A stretch of DNA of 64,000 bases from Eriocheir sinensis (taxonomy: Eukaryota; Arthropoda; Malacostraca; Decapoda; Varunidae), in assembly GCF_024679095.1 (NCBI RefSeq), contig NC_066516.1, forward strand, positions 5,582,813 to 5,646,812. Reading direction: 5' to 3'. Both the position numbers and the translations under genes were made by a program. A model generated the notes under the pieces. It made no database searches, was not told the DNA's origin, and saw nothing but the letters and a program-made list of their open reading frames with translations. Of the stretch, positions 13,560 to 36,642 are shown one piece after another; position 1 is the first letter of the stretch; every line of letters starts with the position of its first letter.

Positions 13560-14500
13560 CGTCTACGCCTGCGGAGGAGTGCTGCCTGACTTCCTTGAAG
13601 ACCTGGCGCTCAGGGGCTCCGCTAACCTGACGGAGTCGCAGGCGGAGAGGGTGCGCCACACCTTGACGCAGTACTCAGACGTGTTCAGCCGGGGCGACTT
13701 GGACTTGGGCCGCACGTCGCTGGTGAAACACAGCATCAACACTGGAACCAGCGCGCCCATCAAGTGTCCCCCTCGACGTATCGCACCTGCCCGACGAGAG
13801 GAGATGCAGCGCACCGTCAACGACCTGGCAAATCAGGGGTGATCGAGAAGTCCGACAGTCCGTGGTCTTCAGCGGTAGTCCTGGTTAAAAGAAGGACGGC
13901 ACACAACGCTTCTGTGTGGACTACCGGGCACTGAATGACGTGACTGTGAAGGATTCCTTCACCCTGCCTAGGATCGACGACACCTTGGACGCGCTGGTAG
14001 GGGCGAGGTGGTTCTCCACGCTCGACCTGAAGTCGGGCTACCACCAGGTGGAGATGGCCGAAGAGGACAAGCCGAAGACAGCCTTTTCCTTCGGGCAGGG
14101 CTTGTGGCAGTTTAATGTCATGCCCTTCGGCCTCTGCAACGCCCTGGCTGTTTTGAACGTCTGATGGAGCGGGTGCTGGACGGCCTGCAGTGGAGGACGG
14201 CCCTCATCTACCTCGACGACGTCATCGTCTACGGAGGCACCTTCGAGGAGGAGCTGGGGAGGCTGGAGGAGGTCCTGCAACGCCTGAGGAAGGCTAACCT
14301 CAAGCTCAGCCCCAAAGTGCTCCCTCTTCCAGTACGAGGTGCCGTTCCTGGGGCATGTCGTCAGCAAGGACGGCGTGCGCACAGACCCGCAGAAAGTGGC
14401 AGCAGTAGCAGACTGGCCTCGGCCCACTAACGTAGCTGAGGTCAGGAGCTACTTGGGTCTGTGCACCTACTACCGTCGCTTCGTGCAGGACTTCGCCACC
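13560..14500 (+). pseudogene. Gypsy reverse transcriptase, frameshifted
   Basis: RT blocks in order are VDYRALNDVTVKDSFTLPRI (about 13913-13972), TLDLKSGYHQVEM (about 14020-14055), MPFGLCNA (about 14120-14145), the catalytic YLDDVIVY (about 14208-14232) and [11 protein letters not shown] (about 14345-14380). A stop at 14162 and frame changes near 13840, 13890 and 14320 break the frame. The catalytic residues themselves are kept. Confidence 0.9.
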
Positions 14501-14519
14501 ATCGCGGCGCCCTACACCG

Positions 14520-15258
14520 CCTCACTCGTAAAGGAGTGCCTTTCGAGTGGGACGAGGCGTGCCAGGCTGCGTTCGACGGCCTGAAGAGGGCCCTAGTGGA
14601 GGCGCCGGTCCTGCCGTACCCCAACCCGAAGCTCCCTTACCTGCTTGACACCGACGCCAGTGCGGAGGGCATCGGGGCTGTCTTGTCGCAGGTGAAGGAT
14701 GGAAGGGAGCACGTGGTGGCCTACTACAGCGCCAAGTTCAGTAGGCCTGAACGCAACTACTGCGTGACCAGGAAGGAGCTGCTGGCAGTAGTACAAAGTC
14801 TCGAGCACTTCCAGCCGTACCTCTACGGCGCTGAGTTCACCGTCCGGACCGACCACGCTGCCCTGCAGTGGCTGAAAACACTGAAGGCGCCGGAGGGTCA
14901 GCTGGCGAGGTGGTTGGGAAGGCTCGAGCAGTTCAACTACCGGATTGTTCACCGCCCGGGTCGTGTGCACAGCAACGCCGATAGTTTGAGCCGGCGCCCG
15001 TGTGAGGCAGGTTGCTCTCACTGTGCTAGCAAGGACCCCGACCCTGTGACTCGACGCCCGTGTGAGGCAGGTAGCTCACATTCCGTCCCTGAAGGACCTG
15101 ACGCCGTGAGTCAGAGCCCGTGTGAGGCAAGCTACTCACACCAGGCGCGTCGGGACCCTGACCCTGTTTGCCGACGCTTAACGGTGCCTGCCAACGCCAC
15201 TGAAGGCAACGACCGGTGGCGTGAGGCACAGAGCGCAGACCCGCTCTTGCTCCTGTAG
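14520..15258 (+). pseudogene. Gypsy RNase H and linker with a PCEAG repeat
   Basis: The RNase H domain is open and shows LLDTDASAEGIGAVL (about 14643-14687), NYCVTRKELLAVVQ and TVRTDHAALQWL, covering the expected D, E and D residues. It would degrade the RNA strand of the cDNA hybrid. Downstream, RRPCEAG...SH...DPDPV occurs three times at about 14995-15170 in 60-bp steps, an in-frame tandem repeat in the linker before integrase. The frame ends at 15258. Confidence 0.85.
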
Positions 15259-15439
15259 TGCGTTGGCTCAGGGCCAGCGGGGAGCGACCCCGGTGGGAGG
15301 AAGTGTCGGCGGAGAGTCCTGCCACTAAGTGCCTCGTCGACCAGTGGGAGACGCTGCGGTTGGACCGGTGGGGAGTGCTAGTAAAGCGCTGGGAGGTGTT
15401 AGGAGTGGGCAGAGACGCCTGGGTAGTGGTGGTACCCCG

Positions 15440-16765
15440 TGCAAAGCGTGCTGAGGTGTTACGGAGTTGCACGCCGGTGTTACTAGTGGCCACTTGGGCG
15501 AGAAAAAGACCCTTAAACGTCTCCGCCAGCGCTTCTACTGGGTCGGTATGCGGAACGACGTTTCCGAGTGGTGTCGGGCCTGTGACGTTTGTAGTGCGAA
15601 AAAGGGCCCCACACGCCGGAATCGGGCTCCGCTTCAGTTGTACAGCGTGGGGGCGCCAATGGAGCGGGTTGCTGTAGATATTGCTGGCCCGCTGCCCATG
15701 ACGCCCCGGGGCAATCGTTTCGTATGCGTCGTGATGGACTACTTCACGAAGTGGCCTGAGGCGTATGCGCTCCCGAACCACGAGGCTGAAACAGTGGCGA
15801 GTGTCCTAGTAAACGAGTGCTTCACCCGGTTCGGTGTGCCGTCAGAACTGCACTCAGACCAGGGCCGTGAGTTCGAGTCCCGTGTGTTCCGTGAGTGCTG
15901 CGACTTGCTGGGAGTGCGGAAGACCCGAACGACGCCACTCCACCCGCAGTCGGACGGGATGGTGGAGCGGTTCAACCGGACACTCGCACAGCAGTTGGCC
16001 AAGTATTGCGGGGCAAACCAGGAGGACTGGGACGTCAAGTTGCCCGCAATGCTGATGGCGTACCGGTCCGCTGTGCACGAGGCCACTGATTATACACCCG
16101 CACGTCTTATGTTTGGCCGCGAGCTCAGGCTCCCCGTGGATCTGGCGACGGGGCGGCCGCCGGACGTGGGCCTGCCGACTGTCACCTCTGGCTTCGCTGC
16201 CGCGCTGCAGGAGAACCTGGTCGAGGTCCATCACCAGGTGCGCGGCAAGCTCAGAGTGGCAGGCCAGGCGATGAAGGACTACTACGATCGCCGCATGCGG
16301 GACGTGAAGTATGCGGTGGGTGACAGAGTGTGGCTGCATAACCCTCGCCGGAAGAAAGGGTTATCACCGAAGCTGCAGAGTCCCTGGGAGGGGCCCTACA
16401 CGGTGATTGCAGTCCTGTCCGCTGTCACCTACCGCATCAGGAGGGGCCGCAAACGCTCCTCTGTCGTCCACGTTGACCGGCTCTGGCGCTACCATGGGCC
16501 GGGCCGTTACTCCTGGGGTACTGGCGCTGAGGAGGACCCTGACTACCCCAGTAGTGACGAGGAGGACCGGGCAGAACTTGACCCGGTGGACGTCGAGGTC
16601 GCGGATGATGTGGAGGAGGAGGCAGGTGGAGACGCCGACCTGGAGGCCGGCTCTGCTGGTGACCTGGACCAGCCCGCTGCCTCTCCCTCGCCCTCACCTC
16701 CACCGCGACGACCAAGACGTGAGAGGAGGAGGCCAGGATGGCTTACAGATTTTGATACAGAATGA
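15440..16765 (+). CDS. Gypsy integrase (open to the stop)
   Basis: The longest intact gypsy frame. It shows the N-terminal H-H-C-C zinc domain (HAGVTSGHLG ... CRACDVC, about 15467-15600), a DDE catalytic core (DIAGPLP, LHSDQGREF and DGMVERFNR), a GPY/F-type module (SPWEGPYTVIAVLS, about 16380-16420) and an acidic, proline-rich tail. The core catalyses insertion of the cDNA. The first histidine sits close to a frame change near 15466, so the true polyprotein continues upstream in another frame. Confidence 0.9.
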
Positions 16766-16831
16766 TTTGTTTAGTTCCCCAGTTATGTTTTATTTGTTTT
16801 GTTAAGTTGGCGAGGCGGGTCGCCTGCGCTT

Positions 16832-16844
16832 AAGGGGGGGGTAG
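16832..16844 (+). other. Polypurine tract
   Basis: AAGGGGGGGGTAG lies immediately before the 3' LTR and is the expected primer for plus-strand DNA synthesis. Confidence 0.75.
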
Positions 16845-17291
16845 TGTTACGCCAAGGCTTAGCTTAGTTTAAATTGTAATTGGCGCCACGTGACGTAATG
16901 AGGGTTCACTGCGGCCCCGTTGAGGGGGCGGGCTGGAGAGGGACGCCATGCGGCGAGGAAGAGTGGAGACGGAGAGAAGACAAAGGACGCGCTCGCCTGT
17001 GCTCTGTGCCTTAGGACTTAATCGCCTGTGATTTGTGCCTTGACTGCCTCCCCCTTGGACTATAAGGATTGTACAACGTGCTATTGCTTAGTAAACCCCA
17101 AGAAAGTCCGCCCTGTATTTAATTGTGCCTCGCTGTGTGCTCTGTGGGTGTGTGCGAGTGTGTCCGCCGGAGTGTCTTTGTGTCTGCTGTCCGCCTCGTG
17201 GGAGCACTGTGTTTTCCATAGCGAGCCCAGTTTAAGTAATTGGGAGAGCACCTGTCTGCCTGTGTGAGGGGTAGACAAGTGGAGCATAACA
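16845..17291 (+). repeat. Gypsy 3' LTR (447 bp)
   Basis: Same ends as the 5' LTR. It is followed by ATAT, the target duplication. Confidence 0.95.
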
Positions 17292-17295
17292 ATAT

Positions 17296-18050
17296 TTTCT
17301 TGCACTTATTTCCCTTCAACTCCTTAGTACTCTGCTGGTTTTCGTCGCATCACTTTTTTAAGCACAGATCCTAAATCTGCATGCTTTTCTGCTTCTGATG
17401 GTGTGTGGTACGTCCCGAGGCAAAAATACGCATAGGGTCAAAATCGCCTCTGAACATAAGCCGTGCCGTGACAGCGTTCATGTGCATCGGCATTTGTATA
17501 CTCAAGTCAGACTCGCCGCTCACGTGCAGCCCCAAGGCCAAGGCTTGAGGTGAGCGGCGAGTCTGACTTGAGTAAACAAAAGCCGATGCGAATGAACCCC
17601 GTCACGACTCGGCTTATGTTCGTAGGCGATTTTGACCCTATGTATATTTTTACCTCGGGACGTACCACACACCATCAGAAGCAGAAAAGCATGCAGATAT
17701 CTAAGGAGTTGAAAAATAAGCAAGAAAATATATTCTTCATTTAACTCTGATTTTCGTATGTGTAATTTTACATTATGGTTACAATTTTATGCTCGTGTGA
17801 TGCAGAATTTTCTCAGGAAGATGGTCTCAGTTTTTCGTAAAAATGAATGTTGGGGTCAGGAAACAGGGTGAGAGTGAGGTGTGTGCAGTCGTCGGTTTGG
17901 GCAGACGACGAGGATGGGGCGGGGCCAAGCGTGAAGGCTATAGGATTTGCCAACGAGTGATTTCCTCTCGCCTGTATGACGATACCTTCTCTATACTTGC
18001 CTTGAGATGTATAACCACTCAGCCAGTGAGACAGACAGGCATATTGACAG
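17296..18050. repeat. Inner left arm, loop and right arm of the giant palindrome
   Basis: 17296-17520 is the inner left arm, about 17520-17548 the loop (GC-rich, CCAAGGCCAAGGC), and 17548-18050 the full right arm. Matching pieces include GGTGTGTGGTACGTCCCGAG on the left with its complement on the right, and CAAGTCAGACTCGCCGCTCA with its complement. The left arm has an extra block of about 45 bp near 17330-17375. Without the gypsy insertion the structure would be about 1.3 kb. Confidence 0.85.
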
Positions 18051-18375
18051 ACAGAGGAAGGACATTACAACGCTCCCATTAGAACACACATCAGCTCACC
18101 TTACCTCCTACAAACAGCATATAATTATTCTCAGAAGCTCATTCAGCCATAAGTCTATGTCGTTCGTCGCGTTACATAGCTCACGGACGACTACAGAACC
18201 ATATTATATAGTAAAACAAAATCCAAATGGGATCTTACCTTTTGCCGTGTCTTGCTCCGGCCGAGGTTCCGCAACTTCCTTGGGCGAGACTGCTGGGTCG
18301 GCATTCTCAAGATGCTTTCCACCGCTCACATCAACTACTTCCTAGAGCCAAAAAGGAGACCAGTCGGGTTCTAAT

Positions 18376-18624
18376 GAGTATTCTTTTAGGTTCATGGTAC
18401 AGAAAAAGGGTCTAACCACCACCAGGGTCATAAAGCTACCCCTGGAAATGCTCGAAACTCCTACGAAAGTCTTGTCAAACATGTACTAAACTTGGTAAAG
18501 ACTGACCCTACATTATTTTTTTATCAAGGCTCTCGGAGTAGTTGTGGACATTTCCATGGGTAGTATTATGGTTCTTCTGGTGGTTTGACCCTTTGTCTGA
18601 ACCCAGGAACCTAAAAGAACACTC
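18376..18624. mobile_element. Short inverted-repeat MITE
   Basis: Ends GAGTATTCTTTTAGGTTC and the complement of GAGTGTTCTTTTAGGTTC, with inverted arms of about 80 bp that include a GGGTCTAACCACC-like block. A related single arm lies at 10103-10200, and a more diverged relative may be at 28265-28370. Confidence 0.65.
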
Positions 18625-18882
18625 GTAAGTACCCGATTGATCTAATTTTTGGCCTTTGGAAATTGTTGATGCGAGTGGTGGATTGCGTCTGAGATAGCCT
18701 ACTACGTGGTGTGTTCCTCTCCGCCACTACGATGATACATTATGATGATTATCCAGATTTAATGATAGTTCTTTACTGTAAATTTAAGTAGGCTACCTTG
18801 TTGTAATTAGCCATTTAAATCAACTCACATTCACATCATATTCACGTTTTTTTTTTTTTTTCAACTTTTTCAGCCATGGTTG

Positions 18883-18923
<41 letters not shown>

Positions 18924-19165
18924 ATAGTCACTATCCACTTACAACCCACCACTATCACTACTATCACTTATACCATCACCACCATCATCACCACCACCAT
19001 TTATACCATCATCATCACCACCAGTTATACCATCATCATCACCACCACCACCACAACCGCCACCAGTCATGTCGCCATCACCACCACCACCAGCCACATC
19101 AAGATCATCACCACCAACATCACCACCACAATAAGACATACCCCCCCCCCCCCAAAAAAAAAAAA
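18883..19165. repeat. (CT)n, then ACC/ATC-rich tract, poly-C and poly-A
   Basis: CT repeats at 18883-18920, imperfect CACCAT/ATCACC triplets to about 19135, then 14 C and 15 A in succession. Nothing coding is seen from 18625 to 20700 apart from the 3' flank of DCAF10. Confidence 0.85.
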
Positions 19166-19469
19166 AAACTTATCTACTACTCCTTCCCATTGTTATAGTC
19201 ATTGTTATTGTAATAGTAATTGAAACGAGTCGGTGGGAGTTTGGTAAGAGTAGTAATTGTAACTCAAACTGTACATAGATGTTCTTAAGTAATGTTATAG
19301 TAATCAGTACAGTAGTCTATGCATGACTCCCCCAGCGTGAGGTCACCAGCTACCCTGACCTGACCTGACCCAGCCAAGCCACACAATGCCAAGGAAAGGA
19401 AATAAAAATGCCAATGTCGATTAAATAAATTTAACATGAGAAAACTATAAAGATGTTGCAAAAAAGAAG

Positions 19470-19471
19470 AC

Positions 19472-19540
<69 letters not shown>
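19470..19540. repeat. (AAT)n microsatellite
   Basis: Perfect AAT triplets, grading into imperfect AATGATAGT units. Confidence 0.95.
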
Positions 19541-19542
<2 letters not shown>

Positions 19543-19737
19543 TAGTAATGATAATGATAGTAATGATAACAGTAATAATGAAGTTGGGTATAATGAATGA
19601 TTTCTGGTCTTGTTCATTGGTGTAAAAATTTAGCTTGGTTCCTGCACACATGATACAACAGCAGACTCATCACCATCTTCATCACCATCACCACCACTTC
19701 CTTTGCCTATCCTCCTCTGCCAGCGATTGAACAGAAC

Positions 19738-19781
<44 letters not shown>
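19738..19781. repeat. (CA)n microsatellite
   Basis: About 22 perfect CA units. A second (CA)n tract lies at 20450-20503, downstream of the DCAF10 stop. Confidence 0.95.
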
Positions 19782-19782
<1 letters not shown>

Positions 19783-20445
19783 TTGACATGCGTACACACA
19801 ACTTCCATGGGCTTGCCACACACACAAACAGCGTCATCACACCTACACACAGCGTCCTCTCCCTCTCTCGGCCTTTGCCATGCGAGGGAGCAGCAAGGGC
19901 GCTGTGCTGCTGCTGCTGCGGTCAGCATCACTTTGAGCAAGACACTTGGGGCCACGGCAGCTCATCGCCTCCTCTTCCCACAGAAATAAAGGAAGACTTC
20001 AGAAAAAGAAATTGGCAAAGGTTATTTAAAAAAAAAAAAAAATGGGAACAAAAATAGATGCTGCTGCTGCTGCTGTGGGTCTGAAGTGAAGGCCAGTAGC
20101 AGGCAGCGCTGGGTCCTCCAAGGCCGAGGGAGGGGCACAGAAGGCAGGGGGTGGGGGCAGCAGCGGGGCCCTGGGCACTGCCTCCCCCACCCTGTCGGAA
20201 GTCAGCGTCTCTCCTCACAGCTCAGCCCCACGCACTGAGTCCAGCTCTCGGCGGCGGGGCAGGGGTTCACAGGGCACACTGTTCCTGGGGCAGCGTGAGG
20301 CCCACAGACAGGGGCTGTAAGGACACTCCGGGGCCCACACACGGGGCTGTTGGGGCATTACAAGGGCCACTCATTTTCTAGGGCCACTATGGGGCACAGT
20401 GATACGGGGCATACCGGGGCACAGGGGTCACCAGGTCATGGAGGG

Positions 20446-20505
<60 letters not shown>

Positions 20506-20727
20506 CTGCAAGGCACTCCTGCAGCCACACAGTGTCTGGCAGCCTGCCGTTGGGCGCTGCGGCACACAGCAGTGTTGGCAGGGTGGCTCGCCTCACTCAT
20601 CCCAACACCAGACTCACCCCCTCCAGGCCCTCACACTGATGCTTAGCCAAAGCCTCACCCCACCCCTCCCCACACCTGCCCACCCCATCATGAGATACAC
20701 GACAGCACACCAGCCCTCGCTGCGGCA

Positions 20728-31853
<11,126 letters not shown>

Positions 31854-31920
31854 TGTTTCTCGTCAGGGGGTCCGCTGCGTCCTCTCGAGGGTCGTGCAGG
31901 GCGGCGAGGTCGTCAGCTGA

Positions 31921-32222
31921 GGCATGAAAGACGACTCGCAGCCTTCTTCTTCCTCTTAGGACCTGTACGACTTCGTGGGTCCTCCTCCTCCTGGTCCTCT
32001 CCTCTGCTTATTCGCACACTGCTCTCCAATGGCGTTACACTGGCTTATCTAAGACACCAGCGCACTATAATTTATGAACGACAGCATGAAAGACAACTCG
32101 CTGCTGCCTTCTTCTTCTTCCTCTTCAGACCTGTATCTCCTCGTGAGTCCTCCTCCTTCTGGTCCTCTCTTCTGCTTATCCCCACACTTTGCTTTCCAAT
32201 GGCATTACACTGCTTATCCTCC
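31921..32222. repeat. Tandem duplication upstream of DCAF10
   Basis: About 31921-32055 and 32085-32222 are diverged direct copies. Both contain GCATGAAAGAC, CTTCTTCTTCCTCTT, GTCCTCCTCC, TTCTGCTTAT or CTCTGCTTAT, CTCCAATGGC or TTCCAATGGC, and ATTACACTGC. They sit 70-370 bp 5' of the DCAF10 start and probably include promoter or 5' UTR. Confidence 0.8.
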
Positions 32223-32344
32223 CTCACCCTAAGACACAGGGCCGCCAAAAGATAAAGGAAGGAGGCTAACGTAACTTCTCGGCCGTCCTCGCCTCCAACA
32301 AAAACTTTCTTCTTCTTCTTCTTCTCGTCCACCCAAACAAACAT

Positions 32345-33135
32345 TTCTTAACAGACGTAAATAGTGGCACAAAATTGGGTCATTTGTTCCTTATTTCGAT
32401 GGTTTACGGCGCAGAAATTAGTTCCATCCAGTTTTGTGTGTGTTTTAGCCTGTGGCGGGCCTTGGGGTAAGTCTCTTTAATAGGGGTTTGTTAAATGTGT
32501 GTCAATGTCACGTGATGAATATAATGAAAAATAATGACGTACGTTGAGATTTCACTGTGCCTCATCATCCTGTTTGACGGAGATAATGAATAAATGCGGT
32601 GTATGCCTCTATGTCCACGGAAATCAGTTATAGCATATATCAGCTGGCAGAACAATGTCATTCATCATCGTCATCATCATGCTCATGGGCGAACCAGCAC
32701 AGTGGGTCATGGTAAAGCGATGAATAATGATGAATAATGCATGTAAGTACCTTACTTCATGTACGGTAAAGTAGATACTCGATGAACTGAATCACGAGAG
32801 GAAAATTGAAGGGAAGGGAAATAAAAAAAAAAATGGAGCGGAGTGCGGGTCATAAAATTATATAGTAAAGCCACACTACTAAAGCGATGCATATGGATGA
32901 ATATAATGCATGTTAACTTACTTAATATTCAGTAGAGTAGGTACTCAATGAAATGAATCACGAGAGGAAATGAATATAATACAAATAAAATAACGTAAAT
33001 TTATATAAAACTATATGCAAAAATACACAAAAGTAATTAAATTTGTGTGAAAGTAGATATACAAATTGAAATTATTATGCGGCTATAAAAGAACCAGTTA
33101 GAAAATAGGTTGGCGCGGATATGACGTACTGATCA
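32345..33135. other. AT-rich intergenic stretch with a weak tandem duplication
   Basis: Two diverged direct copies at about 32710-32815 and 32878-32975 share AAAGCGATG, AATGCATGT, GTAGGTACTC or GTAGATACTC, and AATCACGAGAGGAAA. No gene or TIR element is recognised. Confidence 0.6.
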
Positions 33136-33139
33136 GCTG

Positions 33140-34300
33140 TCCTAAACCTAAGTGATTCTACATTAATCAGATGGGTCAAAAACGTTGCATTTCTACTCTT
33201 TAGTTAATATTAAGTTGAAGGAAGTGACGGTCGAGCTTGTTTTTTGAAGGAGTCAATCGTGTTACACTGGACCACTGACAGTGGGAGCTTATTCCATTCT
33301 CGCACTACAACATCGGTGAAGAAAAATTTGGTGCAGTCTGAATTTACTTGTCTACATTTGAGTTTTATGCCATTGTTCCTCGTACGCAAAGTGTCGTCGA
33401 TCATAAACAATGTTGATCTGTCTACATTCGTGAAACCATTAAGTATTTTAAAACATTCGATCAGTTTTCCTCGGAGGCGACGTTTCTCAAGAGAGAACAT
33501 GTTAAGGGTGAAAAGCCTTTTTTCGTAAGATTTGTTGCGCAAGGAAGGGATCATTTTTGTTGCCCGACGCTGAACACCTAATTTAGCAATGTCCTTTGCA
33601 TGGTGGGGAGACCAAAACTGTACCGCATATTCCAAGTGGGGTCTGACTAAACTATTGAAGAGTGGAAGTTTTACATTTTTATTCTTGAATAAAAAGTTTC
33701 TTTTAATGAAGCCCAACATTCTGTTCGCTTTATTTGCTGCATCGATGCATTGCTGTGAGAATTTGAGGTTTGACGCGATTTAGACCAAGTCCTTAACGCA
33801 TTGAACGCTTTTGAGTTTAACTCCGCGCATTTCGTAATCGAACTTCTTATTCCTTGTTCCAACTTAAAGGACCAGCACTTGTCTATGTTAAAGGGCATCT
33901 TCCATCTATCCGACCAAGCTGGAATTTTGTGCAAATCCTCTTGGAGGCTTTGCCTGTCTTCGTCAATGTGAACCGAGTTACCAATTTTGTGTCGTCTGCA
34001 AATTTACTAATGCGATTATTGAGTCCAACATCCATGGACATCGTTGATGTAAATAATGAAGAGCATTGGGCCAAGAACCGAGCCCTGAGGGACGCCGCTA
34101 GTGACCGGCGCCCACTCCGAGTTAAATCCGTCAATCACCACTCTTTGCTGTTGCTCAACCAATTCGCGATCCATTGGTGTACTTGACCGTCAATACCTAT
34201 TTGCTTTAATTTGTAAAGTAATTTATGATGTGGGACTTTATCAAACGCTTTCTGGAAATCAAAATAGACTACGTCCAGTGATTTGGTTACGTCATAAACT
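33140..34300 (-). mobile_element. LINE family C, copy 2 (3' part)
   Basis: The minus strand encodes IDGRWKMPF-type and FADDTKLV blocks (about 33900-34030) and an open C-terminal stretch MLGFIKRNFLFKNKNVKLPL to FTDVVVREWNKLP at 33210-33719. It aligns with 4074-5190. The 5' end stops at 34300 where a perfect palindrome begins. Confidence 0.85.
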
Positions 34301-34331
34301 GTGGTGACCCCTATATTATAGGGGTCACCAC
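34301..34331. repeat. Near-perfect 31-bp palindrome
   Basis: GTGGTGACCCCTATA pairs with TATAGGGGTCACCAC around a single central T. It marks the break in LINE C copy 2. Confidence 0.9.
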
Positions 34332-34657
34332 AATTTAGAGTTTAAATTCTCCCTATGGCCCCAGCTAGAAGTGAAGGGGATATAGTAGCCTTTGTATTAT
34401 ATATTTTCTGAGATATGGCCTGTTTCAAATTATCACCCTGATTCCCGGCCCCCTCCTTCCCTGTGCATATATATAAGCAGCAAAATGTATTCATCATGCG
34501 GATCTATAGGGATCGAATGTCAGATATTTGTGGGGCTATTTTCTCTCATCATATTAATTTTTAATTATAGTAGAAACTATAGCCTACATGCAGTTCTCTT
34601 TCAATTATAAAACTAAAAAGGTAATTAGGGTATAAAATTAATTGGAAGCATTATGCA

Positions 34658-35103
<446 letters not shown>

Positions 35104-35750
35104 GGAGATGAAGAGAGGAAGGGAGAAAGAGAGAGAGAGCTAAAGAGGAAGAGGAAGAAAGCAAGGGGCGTATCCGTAATAGGAAAATAATGCATGGGGC
35201 TTCCCAGTTCACGAGGTCTTGCCGCCATAATCCAACACCACATCTTAATATAATAACCAACCCCGGCAGGCCTATTAGTGTCATCCATTACCCCTTCCAC
35301 GGAAAGGCACAACCAATAGCCTTTCCCAAGCGTACACCCATAATTCCACTAACCAGGCATAATAAACGTGTATTTCAATGGGATATTCAAGCGCTATATG
35401 GCAGCTCGCTTTCCTGGAAACAGCTGGCTGACGAATGGTGGTGCAAAGCCTGACTTGAGAGAAACGTAGGTCATTTATACTGTGAAGAGCCTGAAAACTA
35501 CTGATTGTGTGTTAAAGAAGGTATTTACTGAGGCTTGTAGTGGTGTCATGGTGCCGTAGCCAAGACAAGAGTATCACTGAAGCCTTTATTTATTTAAGTT
35601 GTGAGTTGAAGTATTGTTGAAGTCTTGTGGTTGATTACTGATTAGTGTATAAACGTGTCCAGCCGAAGGAGTCCCGTTATCCGTGTTGAGGCTCTTTAAA
35701 ACACTGAAGAATAAGAGGCAGGAGGAGGAGAGGCTCTTTCCCCTTGAGTA

Positions 35751-36148
35751 GGACGCCGAGGAGACAGGTGACAGTTTGAGGGTTAATGGTAATCTATAAT
35801 AATCCTTGTTGAGTAATCCTAAGGTAATCGTTGAGGTGCTTCCGTAGCCCAAGGAGCCGAGAGTAATCCTTGGCCCAGACACCAACAGTCCAACACACCT
35901 TTTTCAGACGCCGAGGAGACCGGTGAGAGTTTGAGGGTAAATGGTAATCTATAATAATCCTTGTTGAGTAATAATGACGTGATCGTTGAGGTGTTTCCGT
36001 AGCCCAAGGAGTCGAGAGTAATCCTTGGCCCAGACACCAAGCTTTTTCACTCATATAAGGGGGATGCCGAGGAGATAGGTGATAGTTTGAGGATTAATGG
36101 TAATCTATAATAATCCTTGTTGAGTAATCCTGAAGTGATCGTTGAGGT
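35751..36148. repeat. 155-bp satellite, copies 1-3
   Basis: Each unit reads GACGCCGAGGAGACAGGTGA, ...GGTAATCTATAATAATCC, ...GTTTCCGTAGCCCAAGGAG, ...CTTGGCCCAGACACCAA, then CTTTTTCACTC. Starts are near 35751, 35908 and 36064. The third unit is interrupted at 36148 by LINE A and resumes at 40998. Confidence 0.9.
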
Positions 36149-36360
36149 GGGGGGTGGGGTCGCACTTCGTCAGGGACAATCTTAAATGTGTCATTAACAA
36201 CTCAATCAAGGTAGTTAACAATACAGAATCCCTCTGGGTAGAAACAATTAACAGGTAGGAAGGAGAAGCTTGTCATCGGAGTACTTTACAGACCGTCCAA
36301 CCTTACCAGGGACAGTAGCCAACCCCTTTTACAGGAAATTAGTAGGGCGTCAAGATATAG

Positions 36361-36642
36361 AAATGTGTGTGTAATTGGGGATTTCAATTATAGGAACATA
36401 GAGTGGGATACTTTATCCAGAGACCAAGAGGCACAGGATTTGTTAGATGTGATACAGGATAGTTTCCTTAAACAGTTAATTAGAACACCAACGAGGGAAG
36501 AAAATATTTTGGATTTGTTGTTAACTAATAGAGAGGACATAATAAGCAATATTAAGGTTGGGGATTCATTAGGTAACAGTGATCATAAGGAAATTAGATT
36601 TAATATCAAATGGGAGGATAGAGTCAGCAGTAACAGCACAAC
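36361..36642 (+). pseudogene. LINE A endonuclease fragment
   Basis: Part of an APE-type endonuclease: GDFN and SDH motifs are visible. It would nick the target DNA. It is 5'-truncated and ends where LINE B begins. Confidence 0.85.

Larger units (their letters stand above)
10794..17291 (+). mobile_element. Ty3/gypsy LTR retrotransposon, complete but frameshifted
   Basis: A 6.5-kb element with near-identical LTRs (TG...CA ends), a 4-bp ATAT target duplication (10790-10793 and 17292-17295), a primer-binding site complementary to a tRNA-Leu 3' end, and gag, protease, RT, RNase H and integrase in the Ty3/gypsy order. Integrase last and no envelope frame after it point to an ordinary intracellular element. 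The internal region is GC-rich compared with its flanks. Many reading-frame changes interrupt the polyprotein even though the LTRs are about 99% alike, which suggests either a recent insertion of a defective copy or base-calling indels. Confidence 0.95.

Noticed and set aside
17028..17267. Small frames repeated at about 10977 and 17028
   Set aside because: They lie inside the two gypsy LTRs and are identical because the LTRs are.
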